Assembly: GCF_010550245.1 (NCBI RefSeq)
Contig: NZ_JAAGLU010000039.1
Span: 47,519 to 111,518, forward strand
Source: Streptomyces sp. SID12501
Lineage (GTDB): Bacteria > Actinomycetota > Actinomycetes > Streptomycetales > Streptomycetaceae
DNA: 64,000 nt
Direction of reading: 5' to 3'
Positions 15,804-24,029 of the stretch are shown here, one piece after another; position 1 is the first letter of the stretch, and the number at the start of each line of letters is the position of its first letter. The position numbers and the translations under genes are program-made. The notes under the pieces were generated by a model. The model worked only from the letters and a program-made list of their open reading frames with translations. It was not told the DNA's origin and did not search any database.

Positions 15804-16829
15804 TTGCCGGCGACCCCAGCGGTCCCCAACGGAAAGCGACCGACGCTCGCCGACGTGGCGTCACGGGCAGGGGTGTCCACGGCGCTGGTCTCCATCGTGA
15901 TGCGCGGCGCGAAGGGGGCCGGCGAGGCCACCCGCGAGCGCGTCCTTCAGGCCGCGCGGGAGATCGGTTACCGACCCGACACCCGGGCCCGGCTGCTCCG
16001 CAGCCACCGCTCTCATCTGCTCGGGGTGCAGTTCGGCCTCCAGCATCCGTTCCACTCCGACCTGGTGGAGGGCATCTACGCGGCGGCCGAACCGGCCGGG
16101 TACCAGATCGCGTTGAGTGCTGTGGCCGCCGGGCGCGGCGAGCAGCGCGCCGTCGAGACTCTGCTCGACGACCGCTGCGAGGCGCTGATCCTGCTCGGCC
16201 CGCAGGCCCCCGCCGCGCGGCTGGCGGAACTCGCCGGGCGACTGCCGGTCGTCTCCGTGGCCCGCCGGCTGCGGCCGTCCGTCCCGGGCCTGGAGGTCGT
16301 ACGGACCGCCGACGACGAGGGAGCCGGCCAGGCGGTGGACCACCTCGCCGCTCTGGGCCACCGCGACATCGCCCACATCGACGGCGGCCGGGCACCGGGC
16401 GCAGCCGACCGGCGCCGCGGCTACCGCACCGCCATGAACCGCCACGGCCTGGGCGAATACATCCGCATTCTCCCCGGCGGTCTCACTGAGGAGGAAGGCG
16501 CCGAGGCCGCCCGAACCCTGTCGGCCACCCGCCCGCGCCCCACCGCCGTACTGGCCTTCAACGACCGCTGCGCGACCGGCGTACTCGACCTCTTCCTCCG
16601 CTCCGGCGTCGCGGTCCCCGGCGACATCTCCGTCGTCGGGTTCGACGACAGCCATCTGGCCCGCCTGGCCCACATCGACCTCACCACCGTCGGACAGGAC
16701 ATCGCACGCCTCGCCGGGCTCGCCGTCGGCCGGGCCGTCGCACGCCTGGAGGGTGCGGAGATCCCCGCCGGGGAACAAGTCATCACCCCCCGTCTCGTCG
16801 TCCGGGGAACGTCCGCCCCGCCCCCCTGA
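15804..16829 (+). CDS. LacI family transcriptional regulator
   Basis: A 341-residue LacI/GalR regulator. The HTH and hinge region is at residues 13-60 (PTLADVASRAGVSTALVSIV, then ATRERVLQAAREIGYRPDTRARLLR). It is followed by a periplasmic-binding-like effector domain with VGFDDSHLA and LTTVGQDIARLAG. The TTG start at 15804 is preceded by GGGAGG at a 5-nt spacing. Three near-identical palindromes in the upstream divergent region are its likely operators. Effector probably the sugar or polyol metabolised by the divergent isomerase/dehydrogenase operon. Confidence 0.92.
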   Translation: MPATPAVPNGKRPTLADVASRAGVSTALVSIVMRGAKGAGEATRERVLQAAREIGYRPDTRARLLRSHRSHLLGVQFGLQHPFHSDLVEGIYAAAEPAGYQIALSAVAAGRGEQRAVETLLDDRCEALILLGPQAPAARLAELAGRLPVVSVARRLRPSVPGLEVVRTADDEGAGQAVDHLAALGHRDIAHIDGGRAPGAADRRRGYRTAMNRHGLGEYIRILPGGLTEEEGAEAARTLSATRPRPTAVLAFNDRCATGVLDLFLRSGVAVPGDISVVGFDDSHLARLAHIDLTTVGQDIARLAGLAVGRAVARLEGAEIPAGEQVITPRLVVRGTSAPPP

Positions 16830-16832
16830 AGG

Positions 16833-17056
16833 CAGATCCCGGAGGGCGCGGCCTGTGTGTTCCACGGCGACGACGCCGGCCACACCGAGAAAGACCGGTT
16901 CAGCGCCACGTCGTACATGCCGACCGGCCTGATCAGGAACGGCTGCCCCTCGGGCACACGCATCCCGCGGCCACATCAGCTCGGCGGGTGAAGTGCGCCC
17001 GCCATGTCGATCACTGGATGGCGGGTGCACTTCACCCGCCATCCAGTGATCGACAT
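16833..17056 (-). pseudogene. 5' remnant of tyrosine recombinase/integrase gene, copy 2
   Basis: The minus strand holds MSITGWRV at 17056, then, after an inverted-repeat disruption, VPEGQPFLIRPVGMYDVALN, RSFSVWPASSPWNTQAA and an early stop near 16835. WPASSPWNTQAA is the conserved end of the SAM-like N-terminal region of these recombinases. Everything downstream, including the catalytic domain, is missing. Compared with copy 1 it lacks the FADLGEGLDDLG part but extends further 3'. Confidence 0.65.
16894..16957. repeat. direct repeat A, right copy (partner 13305-13368)
   Basis: Same orientation and about 92% identical by eye to 13305-13368; lies just after the LacI gene stop. See the left copy for coding content. 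Confidence 0.85.
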
Positions 17057-17060
17057 GGCG
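17000..17060. repeat. perfect 28-bp inverted repeat with 5-nt loop
   Basis: Bases 17000-17027 and 17033-17060 are exact reverse complements, separated by CACTT. The arms contain the recombinase start region (ATGTCGATCACTGG). A second, overlapping pairing joins GGCGGGTGAAGTGC (16983-16996) with GCACTTCACCCGCC (17027-17040). The structure looks like a local inverted duplication of a recombinase 5' end or a folded attachment-like site rather than a normal terminator. Confidence 0.85.
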
Positions 17061-17111
17061 CCGGACGATATCCCGCGGACAGCCCAACAGCGCATAACAG
17101 AAGTGGGACGG
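17047..17111. repeat. direct repeat B, right copy (partner 13438-13502)
   Basis: Upstream region and start of the recombinase copy 2, about 80-85% identical by eye to 13438-13502. Overlaps the right arm of the inverted repeat. Confidence 0.8.
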
Positions 17112-17270
17112 TCACCGCGCCCTGGCCGGCCGGTGGGCCGACGGCCGTGTCGCCCTACGGAGCCGCAACGGCAGCGATCTAATGCTGTGACCGCGTAGGT
17201 TCGCCGGGTTGGATCAGGCTGCGGTTGTGAGGGGGCGTCTGCCCCATCGGGTGCCTTTCTCGCTGCGGAT

Positions 17271-17762
17271 GTGCAACTGCGTCGGAGCGTTCTGCGAGTC
17301 GTGGCCAGCCGCGGGTCCAGTCCCGAGGAGACCAAACTTATGCACAGGCTCGCGCAGTTGTCCGGCGAGGAACGCCGCCGTCTGATCGACGATTTCGTGG
17401 ATGGCACCTTCGGCACCGTGGACGCCGACCCGGCCGCGGTGGCCATGGTTCGCGCTGCCACCCCCGACCTCCCCGATGATCCGACCGGCGAGCAGGTCGC
17501 CGCGTGGGTGGAGCTCGCCGAGCTGGTCGGCGACGAGGATTTCCGTGCCCGGATGCGCCGGACGGCCGTACGTCAGGCCGCCGGGTGCCCGCTCGACATC
17601 GAGTGCGATGCCGGCGAGGAACTGATGGAGTTCACCCGGCAGAAGGTGGCCGAGGTCATGGAGTCGGGCATCGACCCGCTCAGCGACAGGGGCGCACCCG
17701 TCATCGATGACCTCGTGCACCGCTTCGCCGGGGTGCTCGCGCGCACCCCTGACACGGAATGA
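17271..17762 (+). pseudogene. MerR-family regulator lacking its DNA-binding domain
   Basis: The 163-codon reading is the C-terminal effector part of a MerR-type regulator: LHRLAQLSGEERRRL-like start (MHRLAQLSGEERRRLIDDFV from 17340), then DPTGEQVAAWVELAELVGDEDFRARMRR. The N-terminal winged HTH (about 75 residues) that should precede it is absent, and the DNA before 17340 is unrelated. A shortened protein from 17340 could be made but could not act as a MerR regulator. Its stop overlaps the ATG at 17759. Confidence 0.7.
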
Positions 17763-18415
17763 CGGCCAAACGCTCGGACCCGGCAGGCCGGGCCCAGTAC
17801 GGCCACTGCGCATCACACTCGCGATACTTCTGGAGGCCGCGTCTGCACCTGGCCTGGTGGATGGCCGCCCAGATCCTGCGCACCACCAGGCAGCGCAAGC
17901 GACTGGAGTACACCGTCCAGAGCACCGAACGTCTGGAGGTGCCCGATGATGTCGCCGCGATCGCCGCCAACAACCCGCACCTCCACTACATCGTCGAGCA
18001 CCTCGCCGCCCTCGCCTTCACCCTCTTCGCGCGGCCGTGGGGGCTGGCGTTCGCCCAAATGTGCCTGCTGTCCAGCGATGTTCCCGTGGTGCTCTCCAAT
18101 GCGCCCGATGCCGACGACCAGTTGGCCGCCGCGGCGCCCGCCGACATCCTCCTCCCACTGGATCCGCACCGTCTGCTGTTCCTGCCCGGCACCGGGATGC
18201 GAGCTCGCGACCCGCGCAAGCGCACCGACCACCGCTCGCTGATCCCCGGCAGAGTGGGGATGACGCTCGTCCAGGTCGCCTACGACGTGGCCGACGCCTT
18301 CGTCGCCCACCACCCCCGACACGACCCCGGGCAGCACTGGAGGCCTTCCGGGTCACGCCACCCCGCCCCCTGGAACAGAGACAGCCAGTCGGCGCCGACC
18401 TACACCTTCGAGTAG
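17759..18415 (+). pseudogene. DUF4238-like protein, N-terminally truncated
   Basis: The recognisable core begins at LAWWMAAQILRTTRQRKRLE and continues HYIVEHLAALAFTLFARPWG, FAQMCLLSSDVPVVL, LLPLDPHRLLFLPG, VGMTLVQVAYDVADAFVAHH. That matches the C-terminal two thirds of DUF4238 proteins (usually near 300 residues). The first 25 or so residues before this core look unrelated, so the true N-terminus seems lost. The frame itself is open to 18415. Function of the family is unknown. It is one of three consecutive truncated genes. Confidence 0.6.
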
Positions 18416-18489
18416 GACGTACTGGCTCTCCATATGACCGTGGCACGCCGCTGGCTCACCGAGCATCCGATGCAGAATCCCTGACCCCT

Positions 18490-19608
18490 GTGGTCGTGGT
18501 TCCCGTCAGGGCCGACGAGCCCTCGTACTTACCCGGCCCTCCAGCTCGAAGTCCACGCCGCCGCTCCCCGCCCACACGCTCAGGCTCCGTCGACCTCGCA
18601 TTCACCCCGGCACACTCAGACCCGGCCGTCGGCACCCGGATCGTGCGCGGCTACGACGCCGGGCTGGAAGCCGCCGTGCCGACGGACGAGGACCGTGACA
18701 CCGAGCTGAAGTCGGTCCTGTCCGACCTGCGCCTGGTGAAGGACGACTGGGAGATCGGCGAGATGCGCAAGGCGGTCGACTCGACCGTGCGCGGATTCGT
18801 GGATGTCGTGAAGGAGTTGGCGACCGCGGTCGCCAACTCGGAGCGCTGGATCGAGGGAACCTTCTTCCGCCGCGCCCGACTTGAGGGCAACGACATCGGC
18901 TACGGCTCGATCTGCGCCGCCGGCGAGCACGCCACGATCATGCACTGGGTCCGCAACGACGGCGAAGTCCGCCCGGGCGAACTGCTGTTGCTCGACGCGG
19001 GCGTGGAGACGAACTCCCTCTACACCGCCGACGTCACCCGCACCCTCCCCATCAGCGGTACCTTCACCCCGCTCCAGCGCAAGATCTACGACGCGGTGTA
19101 CGAGGCGCAGGAAGCCGGCATCCGGACGGTCGAGCCAGGTGCCGCCTACCGGGATTCCCACGTCGCCGCCCAGCGGTACCTGGCCGAGAAGCTCGTCGAG
19201 TGGGGCCTCCTGGAGGGCACCCCGGAGGACGTGTACGAGCTGGCCCTCCAGCGCCGCTTCACCATGGCCGGCACCGGTCACATGCTCGGCCTGGACGTGC
19301 ACGACTGCGCCAAGTCCCGGACCGAGCTGTACGTCGACGGCACCCTCGAACCCGGCATGGTCCTCACGGTCGAGCCTGGCCTGTACTTCCAGCCGGACGA
19401 TCTGACCGTGCCGGCGGAGTACCGGGGCATCGGGGTCCGTATCGAGGACGACATCCTGGTGACGGCGGACGGTCACGAGAACCTGTCGGCCGGGCTGCCC
19501 CGTACGTCGGACGAGGTCGAGGCATGGATGCGGGGGCTGACCGGCGTGCAGCACCGGTCGGCCCCCGTCGGCCCCGTTGGGCCGGGCGCGCGGATCAGAC
19601 CTGCGTGA
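18490..19608 (+). pseudogene. aminopeptidase P (M24 metallopeptidase), N-terminal domain lost
   Basis: The catalytic pita-bread domain is intact from about 18640: LRLVKDDWEIGEMRKAVDST, GSICAAGEHATIMHWVRNDG, then metal ligands in LLLDAGVETNS (Asp), YTADVTRTLP (Asp), GTGHMLGLDVHD (His), LTVEPGLYF (Glu) and RIEDDILVT (Glu). The roughly 170-residue aminopeptidase-P N-terminal domain is replaced by a short Pro/Arg-rich stretch without similarity. No ribosome binding site fits an internal start; GTG 18490 is only a nominal limit. X-Pro cleavage might survive if expressed, but substrate and oligomer contacts from the N-domain would be lacking. Its end overlaps the convergent secreted-protein gene by 14 bp. 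Confidence 0.7.
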
Positions 19609-20059
19609 GGACGACCTCCTGGACCTGCTCCGAGTGGACGGTCGGCATCGGGATGAAGCCGGAGCGGCGGAACTCCACCAGGCTGGTCTTCACCCGCACC
19701 GGGCCGGGCTCGTAGGCGCCCGGCTCGGTGGCCTTGGTGTTCGACCACTGGTGCCAGGAGCCGTCACAGCTGGCGGGGATGCTGTCCATGCCGTACCAGA
19801 CGTTCTCACCGCGCTCGATCGAGGCCGCGACGCGGACGGAGTCGCCGGTGCTGAGGCAGCGGTAGCTGCCGGCGAGCGTGAGCTCGCCGTCGGACGTGAT
19901 GCTGCCGGATTCGACCGTCACCTGGTCGAATCCCTCGTCCGCGGCCTGGGCCGACGTCGCGGCCGGGGCCACGGTCAGCAGCACGACGCCGACGGCGACG
20001 GCCGCAGCGCGGGAGAGGGACGAGAAGGCCGGGAAAGACGGCGCGAAGGACAGTGACAT
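19595..20059 (-). CDS. small secreted protein (DUF6299-like)
   Basis: A 154-residue exported protein. The Sec signal peptide spans about residues 1-45 with a hydrophobic core AAAVAVGVVLLTVAPAA and an Ala-X-Ala cleavage region TSAQA|AD. The mature part has a beta-rich pattern with two cysteines (YRCLSTGD and IPASCDGSW) that could form a disulfide, and ends EVVLTQV. AAGGAGG stands 7 nt before ATG 20059. Function unknown; resembles small Streptomyces extracellular beta-sandwich proteins. Confidence 0.82.
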   Translation of the reverse strand: MSLSFAPSFPAFSSLSRAAAVAVGVVLLTVAPAATSAQAADEGFDQVTVESGSITSDGELTLAGSYRCLSTGDSVRVAASIERGENVWYGMDSIPASCDGSWHQWSNTKATEPGAYEPGPVRVKTSLVEFRRSGFIPMPTVHSEQVQEVVLTQV

Positions 20060-20352
20060 GGGAAAACCTCCTTGTGGGGGACTCCACAGGTACTGGTCCC
20101 ACGCGCCCGCGCGCGTGATCATCACCCCTTCGTCGGCGAGTCGCGCACTCCGACTGCCACGCTTTTCGGATCATTTCCGAATGTCAGGGTGGTGTCACAG
20201 CACGTCCGCGTGCTGTCACGCTTCCCCGACACGACTTGGCGTCGGGCCCCCGGCACGGGCATCGTCAGAAGTGGCAGGGAACCATCGCATCACAGCATCA
20301 CCGCATCGCACCCGAAGTACCCGAGCACCCGCATCCGATCCGGAGGCACATC

Positions 20353-20541
20353 ATGTGTTCACACCAGCCCCCGTGCCCCTCGGCCGACCGCCCCGACCGT
20401 GACGCCGCGCACGTCGTCGCCTTCCACCCCGAGCAGGGCTGGAACCTTCTGTGCAACGGTGCGATCGTCTTCGACGACACCGGCGAGCTGCTGCCCGACG
20501 GCAGCGTGATCACCCCGCACCGCCTGACGGCTGCGGCCTGA
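20353..20541 (+). CDS. DUF5999 family small protein
   Basis: A 62-residue protein beginning MCSHQPPCPSADRPDRDAA and continuing AFHPEQGWNLLCNGAIVFDD, TGELLPDGSVITPHR. The HQPPCP...EQGW.LLCNG..VF.DTGELLPDG pattern is characteristic of the short DUF5999 proteins common in Streptomyces. GGAGG lies 6 nt before ATG 20353. Three cysteines and two histidines might bind a metal; this is inference. Function unknown. Confidence 0.85.
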   Translation: MCSHQPPCPSADRPDRDAAHVVAFHPEQGWNLLCNGAIVFDDTGELLPDGSVITPHRLTAAA

Positions 20542-20578
20542 CCGACCCGGGAAACAGAGACCCCGGCTCACCAGCTCG

Positions 20579-20977
20579 CTACGGCAGCACCGCGAAGCCG
20601 TCGAGTTCGACCAGGGCCTGTTCGTCCCAGAGCCGGACGATCCCGATGACCGCCATCGCCGGGTAGTCGCGTCCCGCCAACCTCGTCCAGATATGGCCGA
20701 GTCGACGTGCCTGGGCGCGGTATTCGGCGACGTCCGTGGCGTAGACGGTGACCCGGGCCAGGTCGGCGGGCGTACCGCCGGCCGCGTGCAGTGCGGCGAG
20801 CAGGTTCCCGAGAGCCCGCTCGAACTGCTCGGACAGGGTGTCCCCCACGACCTTCCCCTCGGCGTCGAGCGCGGTCTGTCCCGCGAGGAACACCAGCCGG
20901 GAGCCGGTGGCGACGACGGCGTGCGAGAAGCCGGTGGGCGGCGAGAGGCCGGCCGGACTGACGCGCTCGACACTCAT
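20579..20977 (-). CDS. RidA (YjgF/YER057c/UK114) family protein
   Basis: A 132-residue RidA-fold protein. Typical features: GFSHAVVATGSRLVFLAGQTAL, EQFERALGNLLAALHAAGGTPADL, RVTVYATD near residues 80-87 and an IGIVRLWDEQALVELDGFAV ending in place of the canonical G-x-x-L-P/R-x-x-ALVE-E. RidA proteins hydrolyse enamine/imine intermediates to ketones and ammonia. Its ATG (20977) overlaps the stop of the acyl-CoA dehydrogenase (ATGA), so the two are translationally coupled. In this cluster it could release ammonium from an amino-cyclohexene-carboxyl-CoA intermediate. Confidence 0.9.
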   Translation of the reverse strand: MSVERVSPAGLSPPTGFSHAVVATGSRLVFLAGQTALDAEGKVVGDTLSEQFERALGNLLAALHAAGGTPADLARVTVYATDVAEYRAQARRLGHIWTRLAGRDYPAMAVIGIVRLWDEQALVELDGFAVLP

Positions 20978-22131
20978 CCGGCACCCGCCCCCTCGTCCAA
21001 GCTCTTCGAACTCTGCAAGCCCTTGTACAACTCCTTTGCGATGACCGTCCGTTGGATTTCGCTCGCCCCCTCGTAGATGCGCGGTGCCCGCACCTCCCGG
21101 TAGAGGTGTTCGAGGAGATGTCCGCGCTGCAGCGCCCGTGCGCCGTGCAGTTGGACGGCCGCGTCGACGACGTACTGCGCGGTCTCGGTGGCCAGCAGCT
21201 TCGCCATCGCGGCACGCCCCGGGACCCCCTGGGCGCCTTCGTCGTACGCCGCCGCTGCCGCGTAGACCATCAGCCGGGCCGCCTCCGTGCGCAGGGCCAT
21301 CTCGGCGACCTGGTGGGCGACGGCCTGGAGGTCCTTCAACTTGCCGCCGAACGCGTCCCGTTGGGCGGTGTGGGCCAGGGTCGCGTCGAGGGCGGCCTGG
21401 GCCATGCCGACCGCGAAGGCGCCGACGCTCGGGCGGAACAGGTTCAACGTGCCCATGGCGACCCGGAACCCACGATCGGGTTCGCCGATGACGTCGTCCG
21501 CGGTCACCGGTACGGCGTCGAGGGCGAGGGCGCCGATGGGGTGCGGGGAGAGCATGTCGAGGGTGCTGCCCGTGAGGCCTGGCCGGTCGGCGGGAAGGAG
21601 GAAGGCCGTGACTCCGCGTGCCCCCACCCCCGCTGTCGTACGGGCGAAGACGGTGTAGAAGTCGGCCTCGGGGGCGTTGGAGATCCAGCACTTCTCGCCG
21701 GTGAGGCGCCAGCCGGAGGGGCCGTCGGGGGCGGCCGTGAGTGACAGGGCCGCCGCGTCGGAGCCCGCGCCCGGCTCGCTCAGCGCGAACGCGGCCACCG
21801 CGCTGCCCTCACTCACCCGGGGCAGCCAGCGTTCACGCTGGGCCGGGCTGCCGTGGGCGTGCACCGGGTGGGCGCCGAGACCCTGAAGGGCGAGGGCGGT
21901 CTCCGCCTCGGTGCAGGAGTGCGCGAGGGACTCCCGCATCAGGCACAGGTCGAGCGCGCCGGAGGTGAACAGCCGCGAGAGCAGGCCAAGTTGGCCGAGT
22001 TCGGCGACGAGGGGACGGTTGACGCGGCCCGGTTCGCCCTTCTCGGCGAGCGGGCGCAGCCGGTCGGCGGCCAGCGTGCGCAGCTCGGCACACCAGGCGG
22101 CCTGTGCCGGTTCGAGCGAGAATGCGGGCAT
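20974..22131 (-). CDS. acyl-CoA dehydrogenase
   Basis: A 385-residue FAD-dependent acyl-CoA dehydrogenase. Motifs: AFALSEPGAGSDAAAL (FAD/substrate signature), GEKCWISNAPEADFYTVFAR, AFGGKLKDLQAVAHQVAEMA in the C-terminal domain, and the second signature QLHGARALQRGHLLEHLYRE with RIYEGASEIQ. The EGASEIQ glutamate is in the usual catalytic-base region. A GGAGGGAGGA purine run precedes ATG 22131. First gene of a two-gene operon with RidA, divergent from the aryl-CoA ligase. Probably oxidises a cyclic acyl-CoA in the ring-degradation pathway. Confidence 0.92.
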   Translation of the reverse strand: MPAFSLEPAQAAWCAELRTLAADRLRPLAEKGEPGRVNRPLVAELGQLGLLSRLFTSGALDLCLMRESLAHSCTEAETALALQGLGAHPVHAHGSPAQRERWLPRVSEGSAVAAFALSEPGAGSDAAALSLTAAPDGPSGWRLTGEKCWISNAPEADFYTVFARTTAGVGARGVTAFLLPADRPGLTGSTLDMLSPHPIGALALDAVPVTADDVIGEPDRGFRVAMGTLNLFRPSVGAFAVGMAQAALDATLAHTAQRDAFGGKLKDLQAVAHQVAEMALRTEAARLMVYAAAAAYDEGAQGVPGRAAMAKLLATETAQYVVDAAVQLHGARALQRGHLLEHLYREVRAPRIYEGASEIQRTVIAKELYKGLQSSKSLDEGAGAG

Positions 22132-22192
22132 CGCCGGTCCTCCCTCCGAGGCCACCGGTCGCGACCCCTCCTCCGACGGTATCGCGCACCGT

Positions 22193-22219
22193 TGACTGTC
22201 GTCACCAACACGATACGCT
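22193..22219. promoter_or_regulatory. promoter with TGAC-N4-GTCA palindrome between acyl-CoA dehydrogenase and ligase
   Basis: TTGACT (22192-22197) and TACGCT (22214-22219), spaced 16 bp, form a good sigma-70-type promoter toward the ligase. It overlaps TGACTGTCGTCA (22193-22204), a TGAC/GTCA palindrome, followed by CGATACG (22211-22217). The same palindrome plus CGATACG recurs at 28813-28839 before the enoyl-CoA hydratase, suggesting a shared regulator. Confidence 0.65.
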
Positions 22220-22278
22220 CGTTCTGCGAGCCCACCAGTACGCCCACCACGGCAAGGGGGCGACCCGCCTTGGACCCC

Positions 22279-23949
22279 ATGGACCACATGGACTCCTTGC
22301 AGCCCAGACAGCCCAGGTACGGCAGGGTTCCCGAGGACCGCACCGACACCGCCCGGCGGATCTCCTCGGCCCACGTCGACACCTTCGCGCGCGACCATCT
22401 GCCGCCCCCGGACCAGTGGCCCGAGCTCCGCCTCGACCTGCCCGAGCTGCGCTACCCCGACCGGCTGAACTGCGCGGCCGAGCTGCTGAGCGGTCCCGCG
22501 GCCGAACACCCCGCGTTCCGTACCGCCGCCGGTGAGGTGTGGACGTACGGCGAGCTGCGCACCCGCGTCGACCGGGTCGCGCATGTCCTGAGCCGGGATC
22601 TCGGGGTCGTACCCGGCAACCGTGTCCTGCTGCGCGGTCCCACCTCACCGTGGCTCGCGGCCTGCTGGCTGGCCGTGCTGAAGGCGGGCGGGGTAGCGGT
22701 CACCGTGCTGGCCCAGCAGCGTCCGCACGAGCTGAGCACGATGTGCGAGATCGCCCAGGTGCGGCACGCGCTGTGCGACGTCCGGGCCCTCGACGACCTC
22801 GCCGAGGCGGAGATACCGGGGCTGCGGATCACGGCGTACGGCGGCGACGGCCTCGACGACCTGCTGAACCGTCCGGTGCCCGGCACCCCGTATCCCGCCG
22901 TGGACACCGCGGCGGACGACGTGGCGCTGATCGCGTTCACGTCCGGCACCACCGGCCGCCCGAAAGGGTGCATGCACTTCCACCGGGATGTGCTCGCCGT
23001 CGCGGACACCTTCTCGCGGCACGTGCTGAAGCCGCGTGCGGACGACGTGTTCGCGGGCAGTCCTCCGCTCGGTTTCACCTTCGGGCTCGGCGGTCTGGTG
23101 GTCTTCCCGATGCGGGCCGGGGCCAGCGCGCTCCTCCTCGAACAGGCGGGCCCCAAACAGCTGTTGCCGGCCATCTCCGAGCACCGCGTCTCGGTGCTGT
23201 TCACGGCGCCGACGGCGTACCGCGCGATGCTCGACGAGCTGGACGCCTACGACACCGGCTCCCTGCGCCGCTGTGTCTCGGCGGGCGAGAACCTGCCCGA
23301 GGCGACCTGGCGGGCCTGGTACGAGCGCACCGGCCTGAGGCTGATCAACGGCATCGGCGCGACCGAGCTGCTGCACATCTTCATCTCGGCCGCCGATGAG
23401 GACATCAGGCCCGGTACGACCGGGATTCCGGTGCCGGGGTGGCACGCGCGCGTGCAGGACGAGAACGGCGAGCCGGTGCCGGACGGCACGCCGGGGCTGC
23501 TCGCGGTGCGCGGTCCGGTCGGGTGCAGGTATCTCGCCGATCCGCGCCAGGGCGCGTATGTGCGGGACGGCTGGAACATCACCGGGGACACGTACGTCCG
23601 GGAGAGCGACGGCTACTTCCGGTACGTGGCCCGGGCCGACGACATGATCATCTCGGCTGGGTACAACATCGCGGGCCCGGAGGTCGAGGAGGCGCTGCTG
23701 CGTCATCCGGACGTCGTGGAGACGGCGGTGGTGGGGCGCGGCGACGAGGCACGCGGCCAGATCGTGGTGGCGTACGCCGTGCTCAGGGAGGGCGTACGGC
23801 GGGACGCGGAGGCGCTGCGCGCGTTCGTCAGGGGGGAGCTGGCGCCGTACAAGTGTCCGCGCGAGATCGTCTTCCTGGACGCACTGCCACGGACGGCGAC
23901 GGGCAAGCTCCAACGCTTCCGGCTGCGCACCGACCCGACGGCGACCTGA
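22279..23949 (+). CDS. 2-aminobenzoate/benzoate-CoA ligase family protein
   Basis: A 556-residue acyl-adenylate-forming ligase. The P-loop is AFTSGTTGRPKGCMHFHRD; PPLGFTFGLGGLVVFPM is characteristic of the benzoate/2-aminobenzoate-CoA ligase group. INGIGATELLHIFIS is the A5-type motif, YVARADDMIISAGYNIAGPE the hinge region, and PRTATGKLQRFRLR carries the catalytic Lys. ATG 22279 is used, but AAGGGGG at 22254-22260 is better spaced for TTG 22270, and ATG 22288 is also possible. With the fused monooxygenase/reductase at 25554, this strongly suggests activation of anthranilate, salicylate or a related aryl acid to its CoA thioester. Confidence 0.9.
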   Translation: MDHMDSLQPRQPRYGRVPEDRTDTARRISSAHVDTFARDHLPPPDQWPELRLDLPELRYPDRLNCAAELLSGPAAEHPAFRTAAGEVWTYGELRTRVDRVAHVLSRDLGVVPGNRVLLRGPTSPWLAACWLAVLKAGGVAVTVLAQQRPHELSTMCEIAQVRHALCDVRALDDLAEAEIPGLRITAYGGDGLDDLLNRPVPGTPYPAVDTAADDVALIAFTSGTTGRPKGCMHFHRDVLAVADTFSRHVLKPRADDVFAGSPPLGFTFGLGGLVVFPMRAGASALLLEQAGPKQLLPAISEHRVSVLFTAPTAYRAMLDELDAYDTGSLRRCVSAGENLPEATWRAWYERTGLRLINGIGATELLHIFISAADEDIRPGTTGIPVPGWHARVQDENGEPVPDGTPGLLAVRGPVGCRYLADPRQGAYVRDGWNITGDTYVRESDGYFRYVARADDMIISAGYNIAGPEVEEALLRHPDVVETAVVGRGDEARGQIVVAYAVLREGVRRDAEALRAFVRGELAPYKCPREIVFLDALPRTATGKLQRFRLRTDPTAT

Positions 23950-23957
23950 AGTGATCT

Positions 23958-23970
23958 TGACCGAAAGTCA
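23958..23970. promoter_or_regulatory. TGAC-N5-GTCA palindrome upstream of the PaaX-type gene
   Basis: TGACCGAAAGTCA has the same half-sites as the palindromes at 22193 and 28813, with one more central base, and lies 60 bp before the regulator's ATG. Candidate autoregulatory site. Confidence 0.5.
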
Positions 23971-24029
23971 TCCCCTGGAGGTAGTTGACCAGCGGAAATG
24001 GCGAGCATCAGCGATTCCGGCGGCCTAAA

